Positions 1-8,600 of a DNA stretch of 64,000 nucleotides are shown here, piece after piece. The notes under the pieces are model-generated. The model searched no databases and had not been told where the DNA came from. It saw nothing but the letters and a program-made list of their open reading frames with translations. The stretch comes from an uncultured Bacteroidales bacterium (GTDB taxonomy: Bacteria; Bacteroidota; Bacteroidia; Bacteroidales; Bacteroidaceae), in contig CACXKA010000009.1 in assembly GCA_902768125.1 (NCBI GenBank), positions 1-64,000 of the forward strand, read 5' to 3'. The stretch's first letter is position 1, and the number at the start of each line of letters is the position of its first letter. The position numbers were made by a program, and so were the translations under genes.

Positions 1-63
1 CTTGTCATTCAAGTGGAAACTGGAAAGTTCCGCAAGATTGAGAGTTCAGTGTTGAAGACTTAG
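1..63 (+). CDS. C-terminal tail of an unidentified gene cut by the window edge
   Basis: Frame 1 is open from the first base and ends at a TAG at 61-63, giving 20 residues that end in KIESSVLKT. The tail is basic and could belong to a small DNA-binding protein, since HU-like genes often precede P5-like genes in Bacteroidales, but the sequence alone cannot identify it. It may also be a chance open frame. Confidence 0.3.
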   Translation, partial: LVIQVETGKFRKIESSVLKT

Positions 64-152
64 AATGTCATGATTGTCAAAGTCATTATTGTCAAAATCG
101 ATTCTAAAGTGAATAGTGAAAAATGAAAGAATTAAAGAATGAGAAAATGAAA

Positions 153-584
153 ATGAGTAGAGGGATTAGAAATTGCAATCCGTTGAACATCCGCAGAAGC
201 AAGGATCAGTGGAAGGGTCTGCTCCCAGTGCAGAACGACAAGAGCTTTTATCAGTTCAAGGCAATGGAATGGGGCTATCGTGCCTCATTCCGACTGCTGA
301 GAACTTACCGAGTGAAGTACAAACGAACCACCGTTCGCACCATCATCGAACGGTGGGCACCACCCAACGAAAACAACACGCAAGTGTACATCGACAAGGT
401 GTGTCAAGAAATGGAGGTACCACCACATTTCATCCTGAACATCGGCAGCCTCCAAGATGATGATGCCTACTGGGCTTGCGAACTCGTCCGAGCAATGGCG
501 TTAGTGGAAAATGGGGTAGGGTGTGCTGACTTGATTAGGAGGGAGGAAATACGAAAAGGGTACGCTTTAGCGTTTGAGATTTGA
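153..584 (+). CDS. P5-like phage-type structural/muramidase-like protein
   Basis: The protein begins MSRGIRNCNPLNIRRS and continues with WGYRASFRLL and IIERWAPPNENNTQVYI. This is the pattern of the small Bacteroidales proteins annotated as structural protein P5, named after a phage membrane-associated lytic protein; these look like one-domain lysozyme-like proteins. An upstream in-frame ATG at 123 would add MKELKNEKMK, but that stretch is a run of degenerate ATGAAA-type units, so the ATG at 153 next to the conserved motif is preferred. The last residues (LAFEI) and the stop codon come from a 7-bp repeat array at 573-600, so the natural C-terminus may have been altered. No other phage gene is nearby, so this is not evidence of a prophage. 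Function in this genome is unknown. Confidence 0.6.
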   Translation: MSRGIRNCNPLNIRRSKDQWKGLLPVQNDKSFYQFKAMEWGYRASFRLLRTYRVKYKRTTVRTIIERWAPPNENNTQVYIDKVCQEMEVPPHFILNIGSLQDDDAYWACELVRAMALVENGVGCADLIRREEIRKGYALAFEI

Positions 585-600
585 GGTTTGAGATTTGAGG
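573..600 (+). repeat. Heptamer array, four units of TTTGAG(A/G)
   Basis: Four 7-bp units run without interruption and overlap the stop codon of the P5-like gene. A 20-bp part (580-599) occurs exactly, in inverted orientation, at 33947-33966 inside the cbiG-cbiF gene. Confidence 0.85.
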
Positions 601-660
601 TTTGGCTCCGCCGTGCTGAAGGTTCTTGGCGAGCCAAGCGTGCTAAAGATACGATAAGAG

Positions 661-695
661 GTTTAAGTCAAGAGTTCAAGGTTCAAGAAGTTCAA
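661..695 (+). repeat. Degenerate heptamer array (TTCAAGR-like)
   Basis: Units GTTTAAG, TCAAGAG, TTCAAGG and TTCAAGA follow one another in the gap between the P5-like gene and the terminator of the protease gene. It belongs to the same period-7 class as the array at 573. Confidence 0.6.
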
Positions 696-704
696 AGTTG
701 GGGG

Positions 705-736
705 AATCTGCTCACACTCGAAAGTGTGGGCAGATT
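705..736 (-). terminator. Hairpin terminator of the M6 protease gene
   Basis: Two 14-bp arms (705-718 and 723-736) pair completely apart from one wobble pair. Read on the minus strand the loop is UUCG, a stable tetraloop. It lies 4 bp beyond the protease stop codon. There is no strong T tract, so it may act as a 3' stabiliser as much as a terminator. Confidence 0.6.
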
Positions 737-740
737 CTGT

Positions 741-2261
741 TTAATTCTTGTGAATGACCTTTCGGATATTGCCGTTGGCATCACGCACGATGTCAATCAT
801 GCCAAAGCGGTAGAGCAACTGGTCTGTTCCCGTGGTCACCTCGTTCACATCCGATGTGATGGGAAGTACGGTGAAATCGAACGATGCATAGCCACCATTG
901 ATGGCTATGTTCGTAATCGGTTTGGACATCAGCGTCGTGCCATCGATATTGTCATGATACAGGGTGGCAGCCGGATCCGACGTGTTGGTCAGCGAGTTAT
1001 TCTCCTGAAAAGGATATGCCCATCCATTTGTTCCCTGCTCCAAATTATTGTTGCCATAGAAGATAGTATAACGCTTGATGAGGTAAGTGTTGGGAGTTTC
1101 TTTCGTACTCGTCCAGACAGAGGGGTCAAAGTCAATATGGAAGATCAGGATGCCTTTGCCTGGAAGTGATTCATCCCAACCCAACGGTTGGCGGTTCTCC
1201 ACGAAGTAATACTCGTTCTCATATCCTTCGTTGCGGATAAGATAGGCACGGTCTTCGTCTTCCAATGCAGGCATATCGACGATGGATGTCGTCTCTTTCA
1301 GTTCGATGGGTGTGAGCCATCCCATCAACCAACGTTCGTGGGCAGAGTAAGCGGCTGGTTGGAAACCACCACCATTGTAGTTGCCAGAATCCATGAGGTC
1401 CCAGTGGTCTAACAGCTTAAGACCCTGATAGTAAAAATCGGGGAATCCGAAACAATGGGTGTATTCGTGACAGATGGTGCCAAAGGTGGAGTAGGTGTCT
1501 TCTTTGCTTAGTTCCGCCAAGGCACAGTAGCAGTCGACCAGATAGTCATTGTCGTCATAAGAAACAGGGATGGGGTCACAATAGACTCCCTGTTGGCGAT
1601 CCTTTAAGTGTTCACTCATCCACCACTGGTGAGGCCATATCAATTGGGAATACTCTCCAGGATTATAGTCGTTCATGCCCTGACCTGCATAGATGATAAG
1701 CACCTGGTTGACGTAGCCGTCACCATTCCAGTCGTACTTGCCCCAGTCTATTTGAGAATCCCGATTGAGTATATCCATGATGTCCTCAACCAGATACTGC
1801 GAGTTCTCATCATCCGTATGAGTGCTGGCGTACTTCTCGGCATTGCCAATGACCTGTACATATACCAAATCGAAGATGACGTTGAATTCACCATAGCTCT
1901 GATCAAGGAAATAGTCATGGACTGAACCCTTGAATGGCTCCTCGTACAATTCCTTGCCATTGAAAATCTTGTTCCATTGCTCCAATGTGGCATCTTCGTC
2001 GCCTGCGAACTGACGATCGTTGAAAGCCGCCATGACAACCAGCTGGTGACGCTCCCCATGATAGAAGTTGCCACCCGGTGATCTGCTCACACTGCCTCCA
2101 CGGCGAAGCTGCATGCTCTCAGGACGTGGCGTACCACGCCGACAACCCTGCGGCGATATGATTTCTTGCGCATTGGCTGTGGGCGTAAGCAGCGACAGCA
2201 GCATCAGGAGTGTTGCGATGGCAACGATGATGGGCTTGTGGTAAGAAAAGTTTCCTTGCAT
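741..2261 (-). CDS. Secreted M6-family zinc metalloprotease
   Basis: A 506-residue exported protease. The start at 2261 gives MQGNFSYHKPIIVAIATLLM, a signal peptide cleaved after NAQ; the longer frame would run into the promoter. The zinc site HEYTHCFGFPDFY is near residue 262, with the HExxH..GFPD arrangement of M6 (immune inhibitor A-like) peptidases, and is preceded by the usual Asp/Asn/Gly-rich segment (DWNGDGYVNQVLIIYAG). The C-terminus (YRFGMIDIVRDANGNIRKV) may be a variant sorting tail. A -7 element lies about 20 bp upstream of the start, and a UUCG hairpin follows the stop. Substrate is not predictable; host or dietary protein is possible. Confidence 0.85.
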   Translation of the reverse strand: MQGNFSYHKPIIVAIATLLMLLSLLTPTANAQEIISPQGCRRGTPRPESMQLRRGGSVSRSPGGNFYHGERHQLVVMAAFNDRQFAGDEDATLEQWNKIFNGKELYEEPFKGSVHDYFLDQSYGEFNVIFDLVYVQVIGNAEKYASTHTDDENSQYLVEDIMDILNRDSQIDWGKYDWNGDGYVNQVLIIYAGQGMNDYNPGEYSQLIWPHQWWMSEHLKDRQQGVYCDPIPVSYDDNDYLVDCYCALAELSKEDTYSTFGTICHEYTHCFGFPDFYYQGLKLLDHWDLMDSGNYNGGGFQPAAYSAHERWLMGWLTPIELKETTSIVDMPALEDEDRAYLIRNEGYENEYYFVENRQPLGWDESLPGKGILIFHIDFDPSVWTSTKETPNTYLIKRYTIFYGNNNLEQGTNGWAYPFQENNSLTNTSDPAATLYHDNIDGTTLMSKPITNIAINGGYASFDFTVLPITSDVNEVTTGTDQLLYRFGMIDIVRDANGNIRKVIHKN

Positions 2262-2287
2262 AGTAGTTGTTATTATTAAATCTGCTG

Positions 2288-2295
2288 CAAAGGTA
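2288..2295 (-). promoter_or_regulatory. -7 promoter element TACCTTTG of the M6 protease gene
   Basis: Exact match to the Bacteroidetes consensus TAnnTTTG on the minus strand, 27 bp before the start codon. Confidence 0.75.
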
Positions 2296-2394
2296 CGAAA
2301 AATCCTCCACATCGTGGCGAAACGGAGGATTCTTTTGTGTCTTTTTAGGAGATTAGGTATTCATACCTTGTTCCCCCAAAAAGTTAGGGTTATG

Positions 2395-3870
2395 TCATTC
2401 TTCCAACAACTGCTCCAGCGTCACACCTTTACGCTGCCGGCCCTGCTTGTCGAAAACTACACTGAAGGGGGGAGCATAGAACTGGAACTTGGCGTCAAGG
2501 AACTTCCATTCTTCGTGCGTCACGTAGATGTGCTCGCCCTTGATGTTGTTCTTCTGCAGCCACTGTTCGGTAGATTCACGCGGACTGTCTTTCTCGTCGC
2601 AGATATAAAGGAAACGTACTGGAAGGTCTTTCATCTGCTCCACCCGCTCGCGCTCTTTCAGCATGTCAGCCCGGCAGGGACCGCAGTACATCCCCCAGAA
2701 ATGGACCTGAAGGACATTCCCCTTATAGGGTGCAATGATGCGTTCGAAGATGGCGTCGCCCTCAGGAGAATTGGAGACTTCCTGTAGGGGCTGTCCCTCA
2801 CGACTGATAACGTACTGGCGGTAGCGCTCAACAGCGTATTTTGCCACGATGGGATTGTTGAGGAAGGGAATGATGGCGGAGAAGGTGGCTGCCACGTCGT
2901 CAGGCGATGAATTCTCGTCAATCCGATCCTCGCGAAACGCATAATGAGAGAACACAATCTGATGCATCAAGTCAACATGGTTCAGGTTGTATTGCGTATT
3001 GACCTTTTGCAAGACCCGTTGGAAGTCTTGTGTGTCAGGATGGTCAGTCTTCAAGCTGCGTAAGTAGACGAGTTCTATCAGGGCGTAATACTCAATACGG
3101 TTAATCAGGTTATCGGAGTTCTGGACTCTGAACAGCATGGCAGGGTTGTCGAGCAGCCATTTCTCGCGAGCAGCGAGGAAATCGTAATATTCATCCAACC
3201 TGGCTGTATCAGGGTTGAGAATGTACAACGTTCCTTCTGGTGTCATGTTATAGCGATAATTCTCCATCGTAGCCCAAAAAGGCTCTGCCAGCAGACTGGC
3301 GCCCAACACCTCCTTGACGAAGTCACTCGTGCCGACAGGCAAAGGCAGATGGTCAGCCTCGATGTCGGCTATGATGGTATCCATCAGCCTAACCATTTCT
3401 TGTTTCCATGCAGGAACCTCAGCCTTTGGCATACCTAGGACAAACAGTTTCCTGTCGCCAAAATACTGTCTTCTCAGCTTAGGCCACAGCTGATTGATAG
3501 TCGCGCTTGTGCTGTGTCCAACGTAGACAAGGCCTTCATCATCAACCTTTGTCGCATCCTTTGTTATCTCAAGCGTGTCGCCCACAGCCAGGAACATAAA
3601 GTCCATATCTATCACCCTAATGCTTTGAGAATGAAGCAAGGGAATGGTACCCTCAAAGCTACCGTCTGCTGCCACGGGAATGGAGAGGGTTTGTTCTTCA
3701 TCGGAAAACAGGTTGAAGGTATTGACGGACAGGGTGTTCCACTCTCCTGCGGGCTTGTTCAGTATGCGTCCTTTTAATACTGCTGTTCCGCTTTGGAACA
3801 GCTTTGCATCAATGGCCTGCACTGTCAATGCAACGATTGCAAGCACTATGGTTATGATGGTTTTCTTCAT
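2395..3870 (-). CDS. Exported thioredoxin-fold (TlpA/AhpC-TSA-like) protein
   Basis: A 491-residue protein with an N-terminal signal peptide (MKKTIITIVLAIVALTVQA), a beta-rich region (residues 30-130) like the DUF4369-type domain found in many Bacteroidales thiol proteins, a helical middle, and a C-terminal thioredoxin fold. The redox motif WGMYCGPCRADM lies near residues 390-400, followed by a cis-Pro-like APPFSVVFD. It is expected to work in the periplasm as a thiol-disulfide oxidoreductase or reductase. A putative -7 element overlaps the stop codon of the gene upstream. The partner protein is unknown. Confidence 0.8.
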   Translation of the reverse strand: MKKTIITIVLAIVALTVQAIDAKLFQSGTAVLKGRILNKPAGEWNTLSVNTFNLFSDEEQTLSIPVAADGSFEGTIPLLHSQSIRVIDMDFMFLAVGDTLEITKDATKVDDEGLVYVGHSTSATINQLWPKLRRQYFGDRKLFVLGMPKAEVPAWKQEMVRLMDTIIADIEADHLPLPVGTSDFVKEVLGASLLAEPFWATMENYRYNMTPEGTLYILNPDTARLDEYYDFLAAREKWLLDNPAMLFRVQNSDNLINRIEYYALIELVYLRSLKTDHPDTQDFQRVLQKVNTQYNLNHVDLMHQIVFSHYAFREDRIDENSSPDDVAATFSAIIPFLNNPIVAKYAVERYRQYVISREGQPLQEVSNSPEGDAIFERIIAPYKGNVLQVHFWGMYCGPCRADMLKERERVEQMKDLPVRFLYICDEKDSPRESTEQWLQKNNIKGEHIYVTHEEWKFLDAKFQFYAPPFSVVFDKQGRQRKGVTLEQLLEE

Positions 3871-3914
3871 ATTTTATTTTAAAGAAGTGCAATCGTGACT
3901 ATCATTAAGGAGAA

Positions 3915-3922
3915 CAAAGTTA
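3915..3922 (-). promoter_or_regulatory. Putative -7 element TAACTTTG
   Basis: Matches TAnnTTTG on the minus strand about 45 bp before the thioredoxin-fold gene and overlaps the stop codon of the preceding reductase gene. Confidence 0.5.
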
Positions 3923-4510
3923 CAGACGACTTGCTAATTCCTGAATCTTCTGCTTGGTCTCGTCAGTCTTCTGCTCGTCAATCTTGGCAGTGACGGCACC
4001 CATGTTCTCTACTTTCCAGTAGTTGCAGATATCGCGGAATTCAGCGGTGGCACCATCATAGACATTAGGTGAGTAGGAGGACATCAGCAGCGCCATCTTC
4101 TTGACCTTGGCAGGGGTGTTCACGCAATACATTCGCTGGATGGGAGCCTGAATCTGGGCGCAGAGGGTGAAGTAGTAGATGGGTGCAGCCAGCACCAGTG
4201 CCTCTGCCTCGTTCATCAGCGGAAAAAGCTCTTGCATGTCATCCTTCTGGATGCAAGCACCATTCCCCTTGTTGCGACAGTACCCACAGGCCATACAACC
4301 TGCAATCTTCTTCTTCGACACATTCACCAGTGTCACTTCATGACCTGCTGCCTCAGCAGCCTTTTTGTACTCTTCCGCCATCCAAGCGGTGTTGCCGTTT
4401 GCTCGTGGAGAGCCTTGTAGAATCAGAACTTTGCACTTCGTGCGAACATTCTCACACTCGGCAGAATCGGAGCAAGCTCCATTCTGTTCTCGTTTAATCG
4501 AATCTTTCAT
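3920..4510 (-). CDS. NADPH-dependent FMN reductase / flavodoxin-fold protein
   Basis: A 196-residue protein. The FMN phosphate loop ILQGSPRANGNTAWMAEEY is followed by a Cys-rich segment (GCMACGYCRNKG..C), LVLAAPIYYF and the YSPNVYDGATA loop, as in the NADPH-dependent FMN reductase/iron-sulfur flavoprotein group. The start at 4510 (MKDSIKREQNG) is chosen because a -7 element lies 39 bp upstream. The frame stays open for another 70 codons to 4720, but that part crosses a promoter and a terminator-like hairpin and is described separately. The electron acceptor is unknown. Cytoplasmic. Confidence 0.8.
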   Translation of the reverse strand: MKDSIKREQNGACSDSAECENVRTKCKVLILQGSPRANGNTAWMAEEYKKAAEAAGHEVTLVNVSKKKIAGCMACGYCRNKGNGACIQKDDMQELFPLMNEAEALVLAAPIYYFTLCAQIQAPIQRMYCVNTPAKVKKMALLMSSYSPNVYDGATAEFRDICNYWKVENMGAVTAKIDEQKTDETKQKIQELASRL

Positions 4511-4548
4511 AATCGTATGTGTTTTAGTGTGATTGCAATATTGCAGTG

Positions 4549-4556
4549 CAAAGATA
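4549..4556 (-). promoter_or_regulatory. -7 element TATCTTTG of the FMN reductase gene
   Basis: Matches TAnnTTTG on the minus strand, 39 bp before the start codon, directly after a hairpin with a T tract. Confidence 0.7.
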
Positions 4557-4563
4557 CAAAAAT

Positions 4564-4600
4564 TCCCCCGTACCACCAACGGTACGGAGGAAATTTTTTT
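4564..4600. terminator. Hairpin with T tracts on both strands
   Basis: Arms CCGTACC (4568-4574) and GGTACGG (4581-4587) are followed by a T run on the plus strand (4594-4600), and the opposite strand also gives T5 after the stem. It stands between two minus-strand -7 elements, so it may terminate a short leader transcript started at 4747. Confidence 0.55.
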
Positions 4601-4754
4601 ATGATTATTTAGGAAAAAAGTTTCTTTTTCAGCCAGTTCGAAGCAACCGTGGTTCTTCACCTCCGTCGATAAATGTAGCGGTTCACCACCGATTTCTCCC
4701 GTTTCACTCACATTCTTCATATTTTTGTTTTTGCTGAAATTTGCTGCAAAATTA
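4601..4754 (-). other. Leader region with its own -7 element and open frame
   Basis: The minus strand has a TAATTTTG element at 4747-4754 and an ATG at 4720. It starts MKNVSETGEIGGEPLHLSTE and stays open in the same frame as the FMN reductase gene. It passes through the hairpin at 4564. It could be a peptide-coding attenuator leader or the remains of a gene. The 4511-5040 gap otherwise holds the two direct repeats at 4893 and the promoter at 4979. Confidence 0.4.
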
Positions 4755-4892
4755 CAGCCTTATCGCGCGAAATGAAAGAAGAAAGTGGGTGAAACGGGAA
4801 AAATTAAAGGTGAACTGTTTGTAAAGATGGTCATTCCATCCCTATAAGTAGTTTGTAATTTTCTCTTTTTTTGCCCTTTTTCACCACTTGAC

Positions 4893-4930
4893 TTTCAAAA
4901 TATGCAAAAATTGTTTCAAAATATGCAAAA
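4893..4930 (+). repeat. Two 17-bp direct repeats at 21-bp spacing
   Basis: TTTCAAAATATGCAAAA occurs exactly at 4893-4909 and 4914-4930. The 21-bp period is two helical turns, and the pair lies 49-86 bp upstream of the -7 element at 4979, a position suited to an activator or repressor binding cooperatively. Confidence 0.7.
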
Positions 4931-4978
4931 TTTTGAGGGTGGAAGGCTTTTGATGTGTTATTGTTGTAAAAGTTTTAT

Positions 4979-4986
4979 TAACTTTG
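4979..4986 (+). promoter_or_regulatory. -7 element TAACTTTG before the membrane protein / giant protein unit
   Basis: Exact TAnnTTTG match. The ATG at 5041 follows after about 50 bp. No comparable element was found before the 3927-residue protein gene, so this promoter may serve the whole unit. Confidence 0.65.
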
Positions 4987-5040
4987 CGACTCAAGACCGT
5001 GAAAAAAATTAATACCAATAACCCAATACCTGAATCACTA

Positions 5041-5595
5041 ATGCTAAGATTTAAGAAAAAGGCCAAAGTTTTTGACATCGTGATCACTGCTATCGGTGGC
5101 ACGCTGTCTGTGGGTGTGATGCTATATGCCGTTTTCCATTTCGGACTGAGTGAAGTATGGCCAGAACTGGTGCTCAACTTGTTTTACATAGCTTGCTTGG
5201 TGATGATCTGGATGTACTTTTTCAATTACCGCATCTCCACTTATCAGTTCAACTACTGGTGTTCGGTCTTTGTGGGCATGACGGTGCTGTTGCGCGACAT
5301 CCTCTTTCCGCCACCCTTGTCTTTTTTCTCTCTACACTTGATCTGTCTTGTCCTCTCGGTATTGCTGCTCTGCACGCTTACATTCTTTTATGCTCGAAAG
5401 AGCTGGCAGTCCTACACCAAGCGCAACCTGTGGGCAATCTTCATCATCGACATGCTTATTGCTGCATTCTATAATTACGACCTCTACATTCAGCCCATCA
5501 ACGAATACACCGATTATCTGTTGACTGAAATCTGGATACGACCCACCATCACTTACAGTCTGGTGGCTTGCTTCGTGACGGAAAGCGATGGTTGA
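5041..5595 (+). CDS. Small polytopic membrane protein of unknown function
   Basis: A 184-residue protein with five or six hydrophobic segments (for example IVITAIGGTLSVGVMLYAVF, LVLNLFYIACLVMIWMYFF and SLHLICLVLSVLLLCTLTFF) and basic loops (RFKKKAK, YARKSWQSYTKRN). The ATG at 5041 is chosen because the alternative upstream start overlaps the -7 element. No domain was recognised. The stop codon lies inside a GTTGAAA repeat, and the giant secreted protein gene starts 46 bp later in the same direction, with no clear promoter between them. A role in regulating or exporting its neighbour is possible but not shown. Confidence 0.65.
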   Translation: MLRFKKKAKVFDIVITAIGGTLSVGVMLYAVFHFGLSEVWPELVLNLFYIACLVMIWMYFFNYRISTYQFNYWCSVFVGMTVLLRDILFPPPLSFFSLHLICLVLSVLLLCTLTFFYARKSWQSYTKRNLWAIFIIDMLIAAFYNYDLYIQPINEYTDYLLTEIWIRPTITYSLVACFVTESDG

Positions 5596-5604
5596 AAGTT
5601 GAAA
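5591..5604 (+). repeat. Two heptamers GTTGAAA
   Basis: Two exact 7-bp units overlap the stop codon of the preceding gene. Same period-7 class as the other arrays in the window, but short. Confidence 0.5.
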
Positions 5605-5641
5605 CAATAACAATATTAATCATAATCTAAATCTATTTTGT

Positions 5642-8600
5642 ATGAAAAAATCTACTCACATCTTGCGAACGCGGCCGTGGCTCGTGCTACTGGCGCTCTT
5701 CGCTTGGCTGCTGCCTCAGAGAGCGCATGCAGTAGCCTATTTGCATGACCCCGACAACTACTCAGTGTCGCTGGGCGGAACGAACATCGTGTATTTCGAA
5801 GCTCCGGTCTATGACTGCAATGGCTTGGACCAGTGGATTACCGATGGTAACCTGAAGGTCTCTGTAGATGGCGGTACGGAATACACCGTCTTCTCATGGC
5901 ATTCTGCAGAGACGGACATCAACAACTCCAACACGTCGCTGTCGTGCTACTTCAGCACCCCTACCGACGGATTCTTCGACATCACGCTGGGCAACACACA
6001 CAGCACATCCAGATTGACGAAGAGTAACGCAGGCAACCGCACCCTGCAGCGCAACAGCGACGGACTGCGCTTCAGCTTCAGCGCCGAGTGGGTGGTGCCC
6101 TACAACCTGTTGGGCAAGACGCTGAAGTTCACTTGGGAAGTGAAGCGCGATGGTAACGGCTATGATAACATATCGGTGACCGGTCTGAAGTCGGCGACCA
6201 TCAAGATTCCGGAGGCCAGTGCCAAGATGACGCCCTTTGTCTCGCCAGCCATGCTGAACAACAACAACCCGGGCAAGCTGGAAGTGCCTTGGTACATTCC
6301 CGCTGACGACCTCGTCAAGGCTTCCTACGAGTATGACGACGGCTATGGCAAGCACCACAGCGTGGAAATCAAGGACATGAAGAACGGTACCATCATGCTC
6401 GATGCCAACGAGCCACACCGCAACTTCTGCCTGATGGTCAGCTACAACGAGAAAGGTGAAAAGGGAACCTACCTCATCGAGAACCAGAAGTCTGACGTGC
6501 AGAACATTGCGATGATTCACGCCCCCACGGGTCTGACGCTTACCCCCAGCTATGGCAACAATGCCAAGGTGGAACTGAAGTGGAGCGTACCTTATATGAA
6601 TGACGAAGACCTGACGCCCACCGACTTCTTCGAGATTCAGCGCTCGCTGACGGGCAAGGAGGAGGACTTCGTCACCATCTTCGAGCAGTTCTATGCCAAG
6701 ACCGACAAGAAATCTGTCTATACCTACACCGACAGCACGCTGGTGGAGGCGATCACCGAACGTATGCTGAAGAACGGCGGCACGTTGGACAATGTGACTT
6801 ATCGCGTACGCCGCGTCATCACCAAGGAATGGGGCTGGAGTTCACAGAACAACTGCGCCACCACCGCCTCATGCGCGCTCGACAAGATGCACCTGCTGCG
6901 CATTGCCGACTACACGTCGCGGTGGGAAGACCAGCGGGCCTACACCGTACGCGTGTCGTGGGACTATGCTGCCGACCGCAGTGCCGTGTGGGACGAACGG
7001 GCAGAGATGAAGGTGCTCGTGCTCTCGCGCAACCGCGACGGTGAGCAGGTCGATAGCACCGTCATCACCCTCAACCCCACCGAGCGCCAGCAGCGCTACA
7101 CGGTGGTGAACCTCTCGCGCTCGTGCGTGTACTATGATATAAAGGTATATGTGGAGCGAGGCGAGTCGCCACTCCAGCTGTTCGACGGCGTGGAGGAAAA
7201 CTTCTTCCCCATCCGCAATGCCGATGACTGGAAGGAGTTCAAAAACAGGGTTCAGGTGGCTGAAGGCAAGTACGACGTGAACGCCCGCCTCTATGCCGAC
7301 ATCACCACCGACCAACTCATCAGTTGGGAGTCACGTTATGCCTATCGTGGTGTTTTTGACGGTAACGGCCACACCATTACCTTCAACTTAGCGGACACCA
7401 AGCAGGAAATTATGGCGCCCTTCCGCTATGTAGGCAATGCCACTATCAAGGACCTGCGTACGGCAGGCACCGTCAATACTAGCGAAAGATATGCAGCAGG
7501 TCTTATCGGCAAGACCATGGAAGGGACCACGGTCAGCATTGAGAACTGCCGCTCGTCGGTTACGCTCAAGAGTTCTGTATCTGGAAATGTCACGGGACGT
7601 CTCGCCGGCTTCATAGCACGCCAGAGTGGTTCCAATGCCCTCATCCGCAACAGTAAGTTCGACGGCGGTTTCGAGGGTGCCAATGCCACCCACAACTGCG
7701 GCTTTGTTGCATGGGTTGCCCGTGGCAGCAGTCTGGCCATAGACAACTGCGTTTTCGCCCCCGACCATATTACCACCAAATTCGAAGGCTGTCAGACGTG
7801 GGCAGACTTGGACACTGAGGATGTCAAATACTCGAACATCAACAGTTATACAACCCGTGAATATTCAGCATTTATAGTCATTAGAAGTGCTGCAGACTGG
7901 CATCAGTTCGCAGTCATGGTAAATGATGCCACAAACCGCTATTGGGTGGATGCTGTCCTCGATGCCGACATCACCGTCAGCGAGCATGTGGGAGTATCTG
8001 ATGGCGCTTACTACCGTGGTACCTTCAACGGCAACGGACATACCATTACCTTCAACAAGTCGGGCTGGTCGGAAAGGTATATTGCTCCCTTCCGATACGT
8101 AGGCAATGCTACTATCAAGAACCTGCATACAGCGGGAACCATCTCGAGCAGCAATATGTATGCTACCGGTCTCGTGGCTTATGTCGTCAGTGGTGGTAAT
8201 CTGACCATAGAGAACTGCCATTCGTCGATGACCATCAACAACAGCGGAAGCAGCGACATGACCAGTGCCGGTTTCGTGGGACGCGTCAGTGGCGGCAACG
8301 TCACCATCCGCAACAGCAAGTTCGACGGCAGCTTCGAGGGTGCCAACAGCTACGGTCACGGCGGCTTCGTGTCGTGGGTAGCCCCCAACAGCAACGTCAC
8401 CATCGAGAACTGCCTCTTCGCTCCCGACCACCTCAGCGTCAAGTTTGACCTATGCGATACCTGGGCACGCAAGGATGCCGATGCATCGGCTAAGGTGACG
8501 GTAACGAACAGCCATGCCACCAAGCATATGCCATGTGAATTCATAGAGATCGGCGGCCAGTGGTTTATGGTGCTGAAGAGCACCACTGACTGGGGATATT

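Noticed and set aside
123-584. Prophage suggested by the P5-like protein
   Set aside because: No other phage genes, integrase or attachment sites are present nearby.
4984-5040. Start codon of the membrane protein at 4984
   Set aside because: It is a TTG lying in the -7 promoter element, so it would not be transcribed in full.
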